Notes under the pieces: generated by a model
Seen by the model: only the letters and a program-made list of their open reading frames with translations
Database searches by the model: none
What the model was told of the DNA's origin: nothing
In this document: positions 1-13,300 of the stretch, piece by piece
How the letters are laid out: each line of letters begins with the position of its first letter
Numbering within the stretch: the stretch's first letter is position 1
NCBI RefSeq assembly: GCF_021347895.1
Contig: NC_067131.1
Location: 10,444,653-10,508,652 of the forward strand
Origin: Acanthochromis polyacanthus
Lineage: Eukaryota > Chordata > Actinopteri > Pomacentridae
DNA: 64,000 nt
Direction of reading: 5' to 3'
Translations under genes and position numbers: made by a program

Positions 1-190
1 TTAGTGTCAGATATAATGTGTGCCATACACTCCAGATGTTGAGTTCGGTAAAGTTGGAAAGATATTCACAGATTAGGACTTCCGGCATCAATAACTCAAG
101 AGATATATTTTGTCAAAACATAAATGATACCTTTTTCAAATCGTTGTAAGCGAGACAATGTGCTACAAGGCCAATTTTATCAAAAGTCGG
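1..190. other. Left flank of the satellite array
   Basis: This stretch does not match the 155-bp unit that follows, except for a possible degenerate trace near 130-160. No gene or element is recognisable. The first clear unit begins with the TCTTTGAAAAAA block near 190. Confidence 0.5.
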
Positions 191-443
191 TGTCTTTGAA
201 AAAAAAATCATCATGATTTTTGTCCAAAAAAAAACGCCATAGTATACTATGTCGTAAAAAATATGATTTTTTCAACATGTTGTAAAAACATGCCAAATGA
301 TGAAATAATGTAAAGTAGGCCGTGAAAAACACTATAGAGCAGTTTTCTTTGAAAAAAAAAATCATCATGAATTTTGTCCAAAAAAAACCCGCCATAGTAT
401 ACTATGTCAAAAAAAATTTGTTTTTTTCAATATGTTATAAGAA

Positions 444-623
444 GGGCGCCTGTATAGCTCACTGGGTTAAGCAGGCGAACCATGTGTAGGGGCTGGTCTT
501 GGACACTGCCGCCTGGGTTCGATTCCCGCTTGAGGCCCTTTGCTGCATCTCTTACCCCAACTCTTCTCTCCATTTCCTGTCTCTCCTGTCAAATAAAGCC
601 GAGAAAAAGGCCAAAAAAAAACC
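444..623 (+). repeat. tRNA-derived SINE copy 1 (subtype A)
   Basis: The tRNA-like head has an A-box region TAGCTCACTGGG and a B box GGTTCGATTCC. The body reads GAGGCCCTTTGCTGCATCTC, then AAATAAAGCC, then an A-rich tail. The right flank CATGTTGTAAAAA resembles the left flank TATGTTATAAGAA, as expected of a target-site duplication in the satellite unit. Confidence 0.8.
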
Positions 624-1544
624 CATGTTGTAAAAACATGCCATATGATGAAATAATGTAAAGTAGGCCATGAAAAACACCAGTGAGCAGTTTTCTTTGA
701 AAAAAAATCATCATGAATTTTGTCCAAAAAAAACGCCATAGTATACTATGACAAAAAAAATAGGATTTTTTCAACATGTCGTAAAAACATGCCATATGAT
801 GAATTAATGTAAAGTAGGCAGTGAAAAACATTATAGAGCAGTTTTCCTTGAAAAAAAAACCATCATGAATTTTGTCCAAAAATAACGCCATAGTATACTA
901 TGACAAAAAAAATAGGATTTTTTCAACATGTCGTAAAAACATGCCATATGATGAATTAATGGAAAGTAGGCCATGAAAAACACCAGCGAGCAGTGTTCTT
1001 TGCAAAAAAAATCATCATGAATTTTGTCCAAAAAACATGCCATAGTATACTATGAGGAAAAAATATGATTTTTTTAACATGTCGTAAAAACATGCCATAT
1101 GATGAAATAATGTAAAGTAGGCAGTGAAAAACATTATAGAGCAGTTTTCCTTGAAAAAAATCATCATGAATTTTGTCCAAAAAAAACGCCATAGTATACT
1201 ATGACAAAAAAAATAGGATTTTTTCAACATGTCGTAAAAACATGCCATATGATGAAATAATGTAAAGTAGGCCATGAAAAACACCAGCGAGCAGCGTTCT
1301 TTGAAAAAAAATCATCATGAATTTTGTCCAAAAAAAACGCCATATTAGTATGTCGAAAAAAACTGATTTTTTTCAACATGTGGCAAAAACATGCCATATG
1401 ATGAAATAATGTAAAGTAGGCCGTGAAAAACACTATAGAGCAGTTTTCTTTGAAAAACAAATCATCATGAATTTTGTCCAAAAAAAAAACGCCATAGTAT
1501 ACTATGGCAAAAAAAAATATGTTTTTTTCAATATGTTGCAAAAA

Positions 1545-1708
1545 GGGCGCCTGTATAGCTCACTGGGTTAAGCAGGCGAACCATGTGTAGGGGCTGGTCT
1601 TGGACGCTGCTGCCTGGGTTTGATTCCCGCTTGAGGCCCTTTGCTGCATTTCTTCCCCATTTCCTGTCTCTCCTGTCAAATAAAGCCCAGAAAAAGGCCA
1701 AAAAAACC
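1545..1708 (+). repeat. SINE copy 2 (subtype B, short body)
   Basis: B box is GGTTTGATTCC. The body is shortened at TTTCTTCCCCATTTCC compared with subtype A. Left flank TATGTTGCAAAAA and right flank CATGTTGTAAAAA. Confidence 0.8.
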
Positions 1709-1879
1709 CATGTTGTAAAAAAAAATGCCATGTGATGAAATAATGTAAAATAGGCCGTGAAAAACATCATAGAGCAGTTTCCTTTGAAAAAAAAAAAATC
1801 ATCATGAATTTTGTCCAAAAAAAACGCCACAGGATACTATGACGAAAAAAATGCAATCTTTTCAACATGCTGTAGAAAC

Positions 1880-2066
1880 GGCGCCTGTATAGCTCACTGG
1901 GTTAAGCAGGCGAACCATGTGTAGGGGCTGGTCTTGGACACTGCCGCCTGGGTTCGATTCCCGCTTGAGGCCCTTTGCAGCATCTCTTACCCCAACTCTT
2001 CTCCCCATTTCCTGTCTCTCCTGTCAAACAAAGCTGAGAAAAAGGCCAAAACAACAACAAAAAAAC
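1880..2066 (+). repeat. SINE copy 3 (subtype C)
   Basis: It starts GGCGCCTG, contains CACTGCCGCCTGGGTTCG, and has the tail AAACAACAACAAAAAAACC. It follows copy 2 after about 170 bp of satellite. Confidence 0.8.
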
Positions 2067-2531
2067 CATGTTGTAAGAACATGCCATATAATGAAATAAT
2101 GTAAAGTAGGCTGTGAAAAACACCAGCGAGCAGTTTTCTTTGAAAAAAAAATCATCATGAATTTTGTCCAGAAAAACGTATACTATGTCGAAAAAAATAT
2201 GATCTTTTCAACATGTGGTAAAAACATGTCATATGACGAAATAATGTAAAGTTGGCCGTGAAAAACATTATAGAGCAGTTTTCTTTGAAAAAAATCATCA
2301 TGAATTTTGTCCAAAAAAAAAAACGCCACAGTATACGATGTCGAAAAAAAATATGATTTTTTCAACATGTCGTAAAAACATGCCATCTGATGAAATAATG
2401 TAAAGTAGGCCATTAAAAAACACTATAGAGCAGTTTTCTTTGGAAAAAAAATCATCATGAATTTAGTAAAAAAAAAAACGCCATAGTAACTATGTCGAAA
2501 AAAATGTGATTTTTTCAACACATTGGAAAAA

Positions 2532-2710
2532 GGGTGCCTGTATAGCTCACTGGGTTAAACAGGCGAACCATGTGTCGGGGCTGGTCTTGGACGCTGCTGC
2601 CCGGGTTCGATTCCCGCTTGAGGCCTTTTACCACATTCCTTCCCCAAACTCTTCTCCGTCTCCCCTGTCAAATACAGCCTAGAAAAAGGCTAAAAAAATA
2701 ACAAACAAAT
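2532..2710 (+). repeat. SINE copy 4 (subtype D)
   Basis: It starts GGGTGCCTG, has the B box CCGGGTTCGATTCC, a body with TTTTACCACATTCC, and a tail TAACAAACAAATCC. Confidence 0.8.
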
Positions 2711-3635
2711 CCAGGTCGTAAAGACGTGCCATATGATGAAATAATGTAAAGAAGGCCGTGAAAAACACTATAGAGAGGTTTTCTTTGAAAAAAATCATCA
2801 TGAATTTTGTCCAAAAAAACGCTATAGTATGTATGCTATGTCGAAAAAAATATGATTTTTTCAACATGTGGTATAAACATGCCATATGATGAAATAATGT
2901 AAAGTAGGCCGTGAAAAACACTAGTGAGCAGTTTTCTTTGAAAAAAAAATCATCATGATATTTTGTCCAAAAAAACACTATAGTTTACTATGTTGAAAAA
3001 AATATGATTTTTTCAACATGTGGTAAAAACATGCCATATGATGAAATAATGTAAAGTAGGCCATGAAAAACACTAGTGAGCAGTTTTCTTTGAAAAAAAA
3101 ATCATCATGATATTTTGTCCAAAAAAACACTATAGTTTACTATGTTGAAAAAAATATGATTTTTTTAACATGTCGTAAAAACATGCCATATGATGAAATA
3201 ATGTAAAGTAGGCAGTGAAAAACATTATAGAGCAGTTTTCCTTGAAAAAAAATCATCATGAATTTTGTCCAAAAAAAAACGCCATAGTATACTATGACTA
3301 AAAAAATAGAATTTTTTCAACATGTCGTAAAAACATGCCATATGATGAAATAATGTAAAGTAGGCCATGAAAAACACCAGCGAGCAGCGTTCTTTGAAAA
3401 AAAATCATCATGAATTTTGTCCAAAAAAAACGCCATATTAGTATGTCGAAAAAAACTGATTTTTTTCAACATGTGGCAAAAACATGCCATATGATGAAAT
3501 AATGTAAAGTAGGCCGTGAAAAACACTATAGAGCAGTTTTCTTTGAAAAACAAATCATCATGAATTTTGTCCAAAAAAAAACGCCATAGTATACTATGGC
3601 AAAAAAAATATGTTTTTTTCAATATGTTGCAAAAA

Positions 3636-3799
3636 GGGCGCCTGTATAGCTCACTGGGTTAAGCAGGCGAACCATGTGTAGGGGCTGGTCTTGGACGCTG
3701 CTGCCTGGGTTTGATTCCCGCTTGAGGCCCTTTGCTGCATTTCTTCCCCATTTCCTGTCTCTCCTGTCAAATAAAGCCCAGAAAAAGGCCAAAAAAACC
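3636..3799 (+). repeat. SINE copy 5 (subtype B)
   Basis: Near-identical to copy 2, with the same shortened body and the same satellite flanks. Confidence 0.8.
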
Positions 3800-4121
3800 C
3801 ATGTTGTAAAAAAAATGCCATGTGATGAAATAATGTAAAATAGGCCGTGAAAAACATCATAGAGCAGTTTCCTTTGAAAAAAAAAAATCATCATGAATTT
3901 TGTCCAAAAAAAAAAACGCCATAGTATACGATGTCGAAAAAAATAGGATTTTTTCAACATGTCGTAAAAACATGCCATATGATGAAATAATGTAAAGTAG
4001 GCCATTAAAAAACACTATAGAGCAGTTTTCTTTGGAAAAAAATCATCATGAATTTAGTAAAAAAATAACGCCATAGTAACTATGTCGAAAAAAATATGAT
4101 TTTTTCAACACACTGGAAAAA

Positions 4122-4303
4122 GGGTGCCTGTATAGCTCACTGGGTTAAGCAGGCGAACTATGTGTAGGGGCTGGTCTCGGACGCTGCTACCCAGGTTCGA
4201 TTCCCGCTTGAGGCCTTCTACCACATTCCTTCCCCAAACTCTTCTCGGTCTCCCCTGTCAAATACAGCCGAGAAAAAAGCTAAAAAATAACAAACAAAAA
4301 ACC
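4122..4303 (+). repeat. SINE copy 6 (subtype E)
   Basis: Distinguished by GCTGCTACCCAGGTTCG and TTCTACCACATTCC. Its tail contains ACAAACAAAAAACCC. Confidence 0.8.
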
Positions 4304-5226
4304 CAGGTCTTAAAAACACGCCATATGACGAAATAATGTAAAGTAGGCCGTGAAAAACACTATAGAGCAGTTTTCTTTGAAAAAAAATCATCATGAATTT
4401 TGTCCAAAAAAACGCCATAGTATATATAATATGTCGAAAAAAAATATGATTTTTTCAACATGTGGTAAAAACATGTCATATGATGAAATAATGTAAAGTA
4501 GGTCGTGAAAAACATCATAGAGCAGTTTTCTTTGAAAAAAAAATCACCATGAATTTTGTTCAAAAAAACGCCATGTCGAAAAAAATATGATTTTTTCAAC
4601 ATGTGGTAAAAACATGCCATATGATGAAATAATGTAAAGTAGGCCATGAAAAACACTAGTGAGCAGTTTTCTTTGAAAAAAAAATCATCATGAATTTTGT
4701 CCAAAAAAACGCCATAGTATATATAATATGTCGAAAAAAAATATGATTTTTTCAACATGTGGTAAAAACATGCCATATGATGAAATAATGTAAAGTAGGC
4801 CATGAAAAACACCAGTGAGCAGTTTTCTTTGAAAAAAAATCATCATGAATTTTGTCCAAAAAAACGCCATAGTATATATAATATGTCGAAAAAAAATATG
4901 ATTTTTTCAACATGTGGTAAAAACATGCCATATGATGAAATAATGTAAAGTAGGCCATGAAAAACACCAGTGAGCAGTTTTCTTTGAAAAAAAATCATCA
5001 TGAATTTTGTCCAAAAAAAACGCCATATTAGTATGTCGAAAAAAACTGATTTTTTTCAACATGTGGCAAAAACATGCCATATGATGAAATAATGTAAAGT
5101 AGGCCGTGAAAAACACTATAGAGCAGTTTTCTTTGAAAAACAAATCATCATGAATTTTGTCCAAAAAAAAACGCCATAGTATACTATGGCAAAAAAAAAT
5201 ATGTTTTTTTCAATATGTTGCAAAAA

Positions 5227-5390
5227 GGGCGCCTGTATAGCTCACTGGGTTAAGCAGGCGAACCATGTGTAGGGGCTGGTCTTGGACGCTGCTGCCTGGG
5301 TTTGATTCCCGCTTGAGGCCCTTTGCTGCATTTCTTCCCCATTTCCTGTCTCTTCTGTCAAATAAAGCCCAGAAAAAGGCCAAAAAAACC
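5227..5390 (+). repeat. SINE copy 7 (subtype B)
   Basis: Same as copies 2 and 5, with a private TCTCTTCTGTC change in the body. Confidence 0.8.
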
Positions 5391-5561
5391 CATGTTGTAA
5401 AAAAAATGCCATGTGATGAAATAATGTAAAATAGGCCGTGAAAAACATCATAGAGCAGTTTCCTTTGAAAAAAAAAAAATCATCATGAATTTTGTCCAAA
5501 AAAAAACGCCACAGGATACTATGACGAAAAAAATGCAATCTTTTCAACATGCTGTAGAAAC

Positions 5562-5748
5562 GGCGCCTGTATAGCTCACTGGGTTAAGCAGGCGAACCAT
5601 GTGTAGGGGCTGGTCTTGGACACTGCCGCCTGGGTTCGATTCCCGCTTGAGGCCCTTTGCAGCATCTCTTACCCCAACTCTTCTCCCCATTTCCTGTCTC
5701 TCCTGTCAAACAAAGCTGAGAAAAAGGCCAAAACAACAACAAAAAAAC
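5562..5748 (+). repeat. SINE copy 8 (subtype C)
   Basis: Matches copy 3, including the ACAACAACAAAAAAACC tail. It lies 335 bp after copy 7, as copy 3 does after copy 2. Confidence 0.8.
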
Positions 5749-6213
5749 CATGTCGTAAGAACATGCCATATAATGAAATAATGTAAAGTAGGCCGTGAAA
5801 AACACCAGCGAGCAGTTTTCTTTGAAAAAAAAATCATCATGAATTTTGTCCAGAAAAACGTATACTATGTCGAAAAAAATATGATCTTTTCAACATGTGG
5901 TAAAAACATGTCATATGACGAAATAATGTAAAGTTGGCCGTGAAAAACATTATAGAGCAGTTTTCTTTGAAAAAAATCATCATGAATTTTGTCCAAAAAA
6001 AAAAAACGCCACAGTATACGATGTCGAAAAAAAATATGATTTTTTCAACATGTCGTAAAAACATGCCATCTGATGAAATAATGTAAAGTAGGCCATTAAA
6101 AAACACTATAGAGCAGTTTTCTTTGGAAAAAAATCATCATGAATTTAGTAAAAAAAAAAACGCCATAGTAACTATGTCGAAAAAAATGTGATTTTTTCAA
6201 CACATTGGAAAAA

Positions 6214-6392
6214 GGGTGCCTGTATAGCTCACTGGGTTAAGCAGGCGAACCATGTGTCGGGGCTGGTCTTGGACGCTGCTGCCCGGGTTCGATTCCCGCT
6301 TGAGGCCTTTTACCACATTCCTTCCCCAAACTCTTCTCCGTCTCCCCTGTCAAATACAGCCTAGAAAAAGGCTAAAAAAATAACAAACAAAT
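6214..6392 (+). repeat. SINE copy 9 (subtype D)
   Basis: Matches copy 4. It lies 652 bp after copy 8, the same spacing as copies 3 and 4. Confidence 0.8.
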
Positions 6393-7019
6393 CCAGGTCG
6401 TAAAGACGTGCCATATGATGAAATAATGTAAAGAAGGCCGTGAAAAACACTATAGAGAGGTTTTCTTTGAAAAAAATCATCATGAATTTTGTCCAAAAAA
6501 ACGCTATAGTATGTATGCTATGTCGAAAAAAAATATGATTTTTTCAACATGTGGTATAAACATGCCATATGATGAAATAATGTAAAGTAGGCCATGAAAA
6601 ACACCAGTGAGCAGTTTTCTTTGAAAAAAAAATCATCATGAATTTTGTCCAAAAAAACGCCATAGTATATATAATATGTCGAAAAAAAATATGATTTTTT
6701 CAACATGTGGTAAAAACATGCCATATGATGAAATAATGTAAAGTAGGCCATGAAAAACACCAGTGAGCAGTTTTCTTTGAAAAAAAATCATCATGAATTT
6801 TGTCCAAAAAAAACGCCATATTAGTATGTCGAAAAAAACTGATTTTTTTCAACATGTGGCAAAAACATGCCATATGATGAAATAATGTAAAGTAGGCCGT
6901 GAAAAACACTATAGAGCAGTTTTCTTTGAAAAACAAATCATCATGAATTTTGTCCAAAAAAAAACGCCATAGTATACTATGGCAAAAAAAAATATGTTTT
7001 TTTCAATATGTTGCAAAAA

Positions 7020-7183
7020 GGGCGCCTGTATAGCTCACTGGGTTAAGCAGGCGAACCATGTGTAGGGGCTGGTCTTGGACGCTGCTGCCTGGGTTTGATT
7101 CCCGCTTGAGGCCCTTTGCTGCATTTCTTCCCCATTTCCTGTCTCTCCTGTCAAATAAAGCCCAGAAAAAGGCCAAAAAAACC
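7020..7183 (+). repeat. SINE copy 10 (subtype B)
   Basis: Matches copy 2, with the shortened body. Confidence 0.8.
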
Positions 7184-7352
7184 CATGTTGTAAAAAAAAT
7201 GCCATGTGATGAAATAATGTAAAATAGGCCGTGAAAAACATCATAGAGCAGTTTCCTTTGAAAAAAAAAAATCATCATGAATTTTGTCCAAAAAAAACGC
7301 CACAGGATACTATGACGAAAAAAATGCAATCTTTTCAACATGCTGTAGAAAC

Positions 7353-7539
7353 GGCGCCTGTATAGCTCACTGGGTTAAGCAGGCGAACCATGTGTAGGGG
7401 CTGGTCTTGGACACTGCCGCCTGGGTTCGATTCCCGCTTGAGGCCCTTTGCAGCATCTCTTACCCCAACTCTTCTCCCCATTTCCTGTCTCTCCTGTCAA
7501 ACAAAGCTGAGAAAAAGGCCAAAACAACAACAAAAAAAC
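7353..7539 (+). repeat. SINE copy 11 (subtype C)
   Basis: Matches copies 3 and 8. The right flank reads CATGCCGTAAGAAC. Confidence 0.8.
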
Positions 7540-8004
7540 CATGCCGTAAGAACATGCCATATAATGAAATAATGTAAAGTAGGCCGTGAAAAACACCAGC
7601 GAGCAGTTTTCTTTGAAAAAAAATCATCATGAATTTTGTCCAGAAAAACGTATACTATGTCGAAAAAAATATGATCTTTTCAACATGTGGTAAAAACATG
7701 TCATATGACGAAATAATGTAAAGTTGGCCGTGAAAAACATTATAGAGCAGTTTTCTTTGAAAAAAATCATCATGAATTTTGTCCAAAAAAAAAAAACGCC
7801 ACAGTATACGATGTCGAAAAAAAATATGATTTTTTCAACATGTCGTAAAAACATGCCATCTGATGAAATAATGTAAAGTAGGCCATTAAAAAACACTATA
7901 GAGCAGTTTTCTTTGGAAAAAAAATCATCATGAATTTAGTAAAAAAAAAAACGCCATAGTAACTATGTCGAAAAAAATGTGATTTTTTCAACACATTGGA
8001 AAAA

Positions 8005-8183
8005 GGGTGCCTGTATAGCTCACTGGGTTAAGCAGGCGAACCATGTGTCGGGGCTGGTCTTGGACGCTGCTGCCCGGGTTCGATTCCCGCTTGAGGCCTT
8101 TTACCACATTCCTTCCCCAAACTCTTCTCCGTCTCCCCTGTCAAATACAGCCGAGAAAAAGGCTAAAAAAATAACAAACAAAT
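8005..8183 (+). repeat. SINE copy 12 (subtype D)
   Basis: Matches copies 4 and 9. It carries CAGCCGAG where those copies have CAGCCTAG. Confidence 0.8.
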
Positions 8184-9109
8184 CCAGGTCGTAAAGACGT
8201 GCCATATGATGAAATAATGTAAAGAAGGCCATGAAAAACACTATAGAGAGGTTTTCTTTGAAAAAAATCATCATGAATTTTGTCCAAAAAAACGCTATAG
8301 TATGTATGCTATGTCGAAAAAAAATATGATTTTTTCAACATGTGGTATAAACATGCCATATGATGAAATAATGTAAAGTAGGCCGTGAAAAACACTAGTG
8401 AGCAGTTTTCTTTGAAAAAAAAATCATCATGATATTTTGTCCAAAAAAACACTATAGTTTACTATGTTGAAAAAAATATGATTTTTTCAACATGTGGTAA
8501 AAACATGCCATATGATGAAATAATGTAAAGTAGGCCATGAAAAACACTAGTGAGCAGTTTTCTTTGAAAAAAAAATCATCATGATATTTTGTCCAAAAAA
8601 ACACTATAGTTTACTATGTTGAAAAAAATATGATTTTTTTAACATGTCGTAAAAACATGCCATATGATGAAATAATGTAAAGTAGGCAGTGAAAAACATT
8701 ATAGAGCAGTTTTCCTTGAAAAAAATCATCATGAATTTTGTCCAAAAAAAAACGCCATAGTATACTATGACTAAAAAAATAGAATTTTTTCAACATGTCG
8801 TAAAAACATGCCATATGATGAAATAATGTAAAGTAGGCCATGAAAAACACCAGCGAGCAGCGTTCTTTGAAAAAAAATCATCATGAATTTTGTCCAAAAA
8901 AAACGCCATATTAGTATGTCGAAAAAAACTGATTTTTTTCAACATGTGGCAAAAACATGCCATATGATGAAATAATGTAAAGTAGGCCGTGAAAAACACT
9001 ATAGAGCAGTTTTCTTTGAAAAACAAATCATCATGAATTTTGTCCAAAAAAAAACGCCATAGTATACTATGGCAAAAAAAAATATGTTTTTTTCAATATG
9101 TTGCAAAAA

Positions 9110-9273
9110 GGGCGCCTGTATAGCTCACTGGGTTAAGCAGGCGAACCATGTGTAGGGGCTGGTCTTGGACGCTGCTGCCTGGGTTTGAGTCCCGCTTGAG
9201 GCCCTTTGCTGCATTTCTTCCCCATTTCCTGTCTCTCCTGTCAAATAAAGCCCAGAAAAAGGCCTAAAAAACC
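9110..9273 (+). repeat. SINE copy 13 (subtype B, altered B box)
   Basis: As copy 5, but the B box reads GGTTTGAGTCC, so its internal promoter is weaker by sequence. Confidence 0.8.
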
Positions 9274-9597
9274 CATGTTGTAAAAAAATGCCATGTGATG
9301 AAATAATGTAAAATAGGCCGTGAAAAACATCATAGAGCAGTTTCCTTTGAAAAAAAAAAAATCATCATGAATTTTGTCCAAAAAAAAAAAACGCCATAGT
9401 ATACGATGTCGAAAAAAATAGGATTTTTTCAACATGTCGTAAAAACATGCCATATGATGAAATAATGTAAAGTAGGCCATTAAAAAACACTATAGAGCAG
9501 TTTTCTTTGGAAAAAAAATCATCATGAATTTAGTAAAAAAATAACGCCATAGTAACTATGTCGAAAAAAATATGATTTTTTCAACACACTGGAAAAA

Positions 9598-9779
9598 GGG
9601 TGCCTGTATAGCTCACTGGGTTAAGCAGGCGAACTATGTGTAGGGGCTGGTCTCGGACGCTGCTACCCAGGTTCGATTCCCGCTTGAGGCCTTCTACCAC
9701 ATTCCTTCCCCAAACTCTTCTCGGTCTCCCCTGTCAAATACAGCCGAGAAAAAGGCTAAAAAATAACAAACAAAAAACC
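9598..9779 (+). repeat. SINE copy 14 (subtype E)
   Basis: Matches copy 6, 5,476 bp earlier, including GCTACCCAGGTTCG. Confidence 0.8.
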
Positions 9780-10349
9780 CAGGTCTTAAAAACACGCCAT
9801 ATGACGAAATAATGTAAAGTAGGCCGTGAAAAACACTATAGAGCAGTTTTCTTTGAAAAAAAATCATCATGAATTTTGTCCAAAAAAACGCCATAGTATA
9901 TATAATATGTCGAAAAAAAATATGATTTTTTCAACATGTGGTAAAAACATGTCATATGATGAAATAATGTAAAGTAGGTCGTGAAAAACATCATAGAGCA
10001 GTTTTCTTTGAAAAAAAAATCACCATGAATTTTGTTCAAAAAAACGCCATGTCGAAAAAAATATGATTTTTTCAACATGTGGTAAAAACATGCCATATGA
10101 TGAAATAATGTAAAGTAGGCCATGAAAAACACCAGTGAGCAGTTTTCTTTGAAAAAAAAATCATCATGAATTTTGTCCAAAAAAACGCCATAGTATATAT
10201 AATATGTCGAAAAAAAATATGATTTTTTCAACATGTGGTAAAAACATGCCATATGATGAAATAATGTAAAGTAGGCCATGAAAAACACCAGTGAGCAGTT
10301 TTCTTTGAAAAAAAAATCATCATGAATTTTGTCCAAAAAAACGCCATAG

Positions 10350-13300
10350 TATACTATGTCAAAAAAATATCATTTTTCAACATGTCATAAAAACATGCCA
10401 TATGATGAAATAATGTAAAGTTGGCCATTAAAAAACACTATAGAGAAGTTTTCTTTGAAAAAAAATCATTATGAATTTAGTCTAAAAAAAACGCCATAGT
10501 ATACTATGTCGAAAAAAATGCAATTTTTTCAACATGTCGTAAAAACATGCCATATGATGAAATAATGTAAAGTAGGCCATGAAAAACACCAGCGAGCAGT
10601 TTTCTTTGAAAAAAAATCATCATGAATTTTGTCCAAAAAAAACGCCATAGTATATATTATGTCGAAAAAAATGCATTTTTTTCAACATGTCGTAAAAACA
10701 TGCCATATGATGAAATAATGTAAAGTAGGCCGTGAAAAACACTATAGAGCAGTTTTCTTTGAAAAAAAAATCATGAATTTTGTCCAAAAAAACGCCATAG
10801 TATATATAATATGTCGAAAAAAAATATGATTTTTTCAACATGTGGTAAAAACATGTCATATGATGAAATAATGTAAAGTAGGCCATGAAAAACACCAGTG
10901 AGCAGTTTTCTTTGAAAAAAAAATCATCATGAATTTTGTCCAAAAAAACGCCATAGTATACTATGTCAAAAAAAATATCATTTTTCAACATGTCATAAAA
11001 ACATGCCAAATGATGAAATAATGTAAAGTTGGCCATTAAAAAACACTATAGAGAAGTTTTCTTTGAAAAAAAATCATTATGAATTTAGTCTAAAAAAAAC
11101 GCCATAGTATACTATGTCGAAAAAAATGCAATTTTTTCAACATGTCGTAAAAACATGCCATATGATGAAATAATGTAAAGTAGGCCATGAAAAACACCAG
11201 CGAGCAGTTTTCTTTGAAAAAAAATCATCATGAATTTTGTCCAAAAAAAACGCAATAGTATATATTATGTCGAAAAAAATGCATTTTTTTCAACATGTCG
11301 TAAAAACATGCCATATGATGAAATAATGTAAAGTAGGCCGTGAAAAACACTATAGAGCAGTTTTCTTTGAAAAAAAAAATCATCATGAATTTTGTCCAAA
11401 AAAACGCCATAGTATATATAATATGTCGAAAAAAAATATGATTTTTTCAACATGTGGTAAAAACATGCCATATGATGAAATAATGTAAAGTAGGCCATGA
11501 AAAAAACACCAGTGAGCAGTTTTCTTTGAAAAAAAAATCATCATGAATTTTGTCCAAAAAACGCCATAGTATATATAATATGTCGAAAAAAATATGATTT
11601 TTTCAACATGTGGTAAAAACATGTCATATGATGAAATAATGTAAAGTAGGTCGTGAAAAACATCATAGAGCATTTTTTTTGAAAAAAAAAATCACCATGA
11701 ATTTTGTCCAAAAAAACGCCATAGTATATATAATATGTCGAAAAAAAATATGATTTTTTCAACATGTGGTAAAAACATGCCATATGATGAAATAATGTAA
11801 AGTAGGCCATGAAAAACACCAGTGAGCAGTTTTCTTTGAAAAAAAATCATCATGAATTTTGTCCAAAAAAAACGCCATAGTATATATTATGTCGAAAAAA
11901 ATGCATTTTTTTCAACATGTCGTAAAAACATGCCATATGATGAAATAATGTAAAGTAGGCCGTGAAAAACACTATAGAGCAGTTTTCTTTGAAAAAAAAA
12001 TCATGAATTTTGTCCAAAAAAACGCCATAGTATATATAATATGTCAAAAAAAATATGATTTTTTCAACATGTGGTAAAAACATGTCATATGATGAAATAA
12101 TGTAAAGTAGGCCATGAAAAACACCAGTGAGCAGTTTTCTTTGAAAAAAAAATCATCATGAATTTTGTCCAAAAAAACGCCATAGTATACTATGTCAAAA
12201 AAAATATCATTTTTCAACATGTCATAAAAACATGCCAAATGATGAAATAATGTAAAGTTGGCCATTAAAAAACACTATAGAGAAGTTTTCTTTGAAAAAA
12301 AATCATTATGAATTTAGTCTAAAAAAAACGCCATAGTATACTATGTCGAAAAAAATGCAATTTTTTCAACATGTCGTAAAAACATGCCATATGACGAAAT
12401 AATGTAAAGTAGGCCATGAAAAACACCAGCGAGCAGTTTTCTTTGAAAAAAAAATCATCATGAATTTTGTCCAAAAAAAACGCCATAGTATATATTATGT
12501 CGAAAAAAATGCATTTTTTTCAACATGTCGTAAAAACATGCCATATGATGAAATAATGTAAAGTAGGCCGTGAAAAACACTATAGAGCAGTTTTCTTTGA
12601 AAAAAAAAATCATCATGAATTTTGTCCAAAAAAACGCCATAGTATATATAATATGTCGAAAAAAAATATGATTTTTTCAACATGTGGTAAAAACATGCCA
12701 TATGATGAAATAATGTAAAGTAGGCCATGAAAAACACCAGTGAGCAGTTTTCTTTGAAAAAAAAATCATCATGAATTTTGTCCAAAAAAATGCCATAGTA
12801 TATATAATATGTCGAAAAAAAATATGATTTTTTCAACATGTGGTAAAAACATGTCATATGATGAAATAATGTAAAGTAGGTCGTGAAAAACATCATAGAG
12901 CAGTTTTCTTTGAAAAAAAAAATCACCATGAATTTTGTCCAAAAAAACGCCATAGTATATATAATATGTCGAAAAAAAATATGATTTTTTCAACATGTGG
13001 TAAAAACATGCCATATGATGAAATAATGTAAAGTAGGCCATGAAAAACACCAGTGAGCAGTTTTCTTTGAAAAAAAATCATCATGAATTTTGTCCAAAAA
13101 AAACGCCATAGTATATATTATGTCGAAAAAAATGCATTTTTTTCAACATGTCGTAAAAACATGCCATATGATGAAATAATGTAAAGTAGGCCGTGAAAAA
13201 CACTATAGAGCAGTTTTCTTTGAAAAAAAAATCATGAATTTTGTCCAAAAAAACGCCATAGTATATATAATATGTCGAAAAAAAATATGATTTTTTCAAC

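Larger units (their letters stand above)
1545..10340. repeat. 5.47-kb duplication within the array
   Basis: Five SINE copies starting at 1545, 1880, 2532, 3636 and 4122 recur in the same order and subtype at 7020, 7353, 8005, 9110 and 9598. The offsets are 5473-5476 bp throughout. Sequence between the SINEs also matches. A further B-C-D block at 5227-6392 lies between the two copies, about 1,791 bp before its counterpart. Confidence 0.8.
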
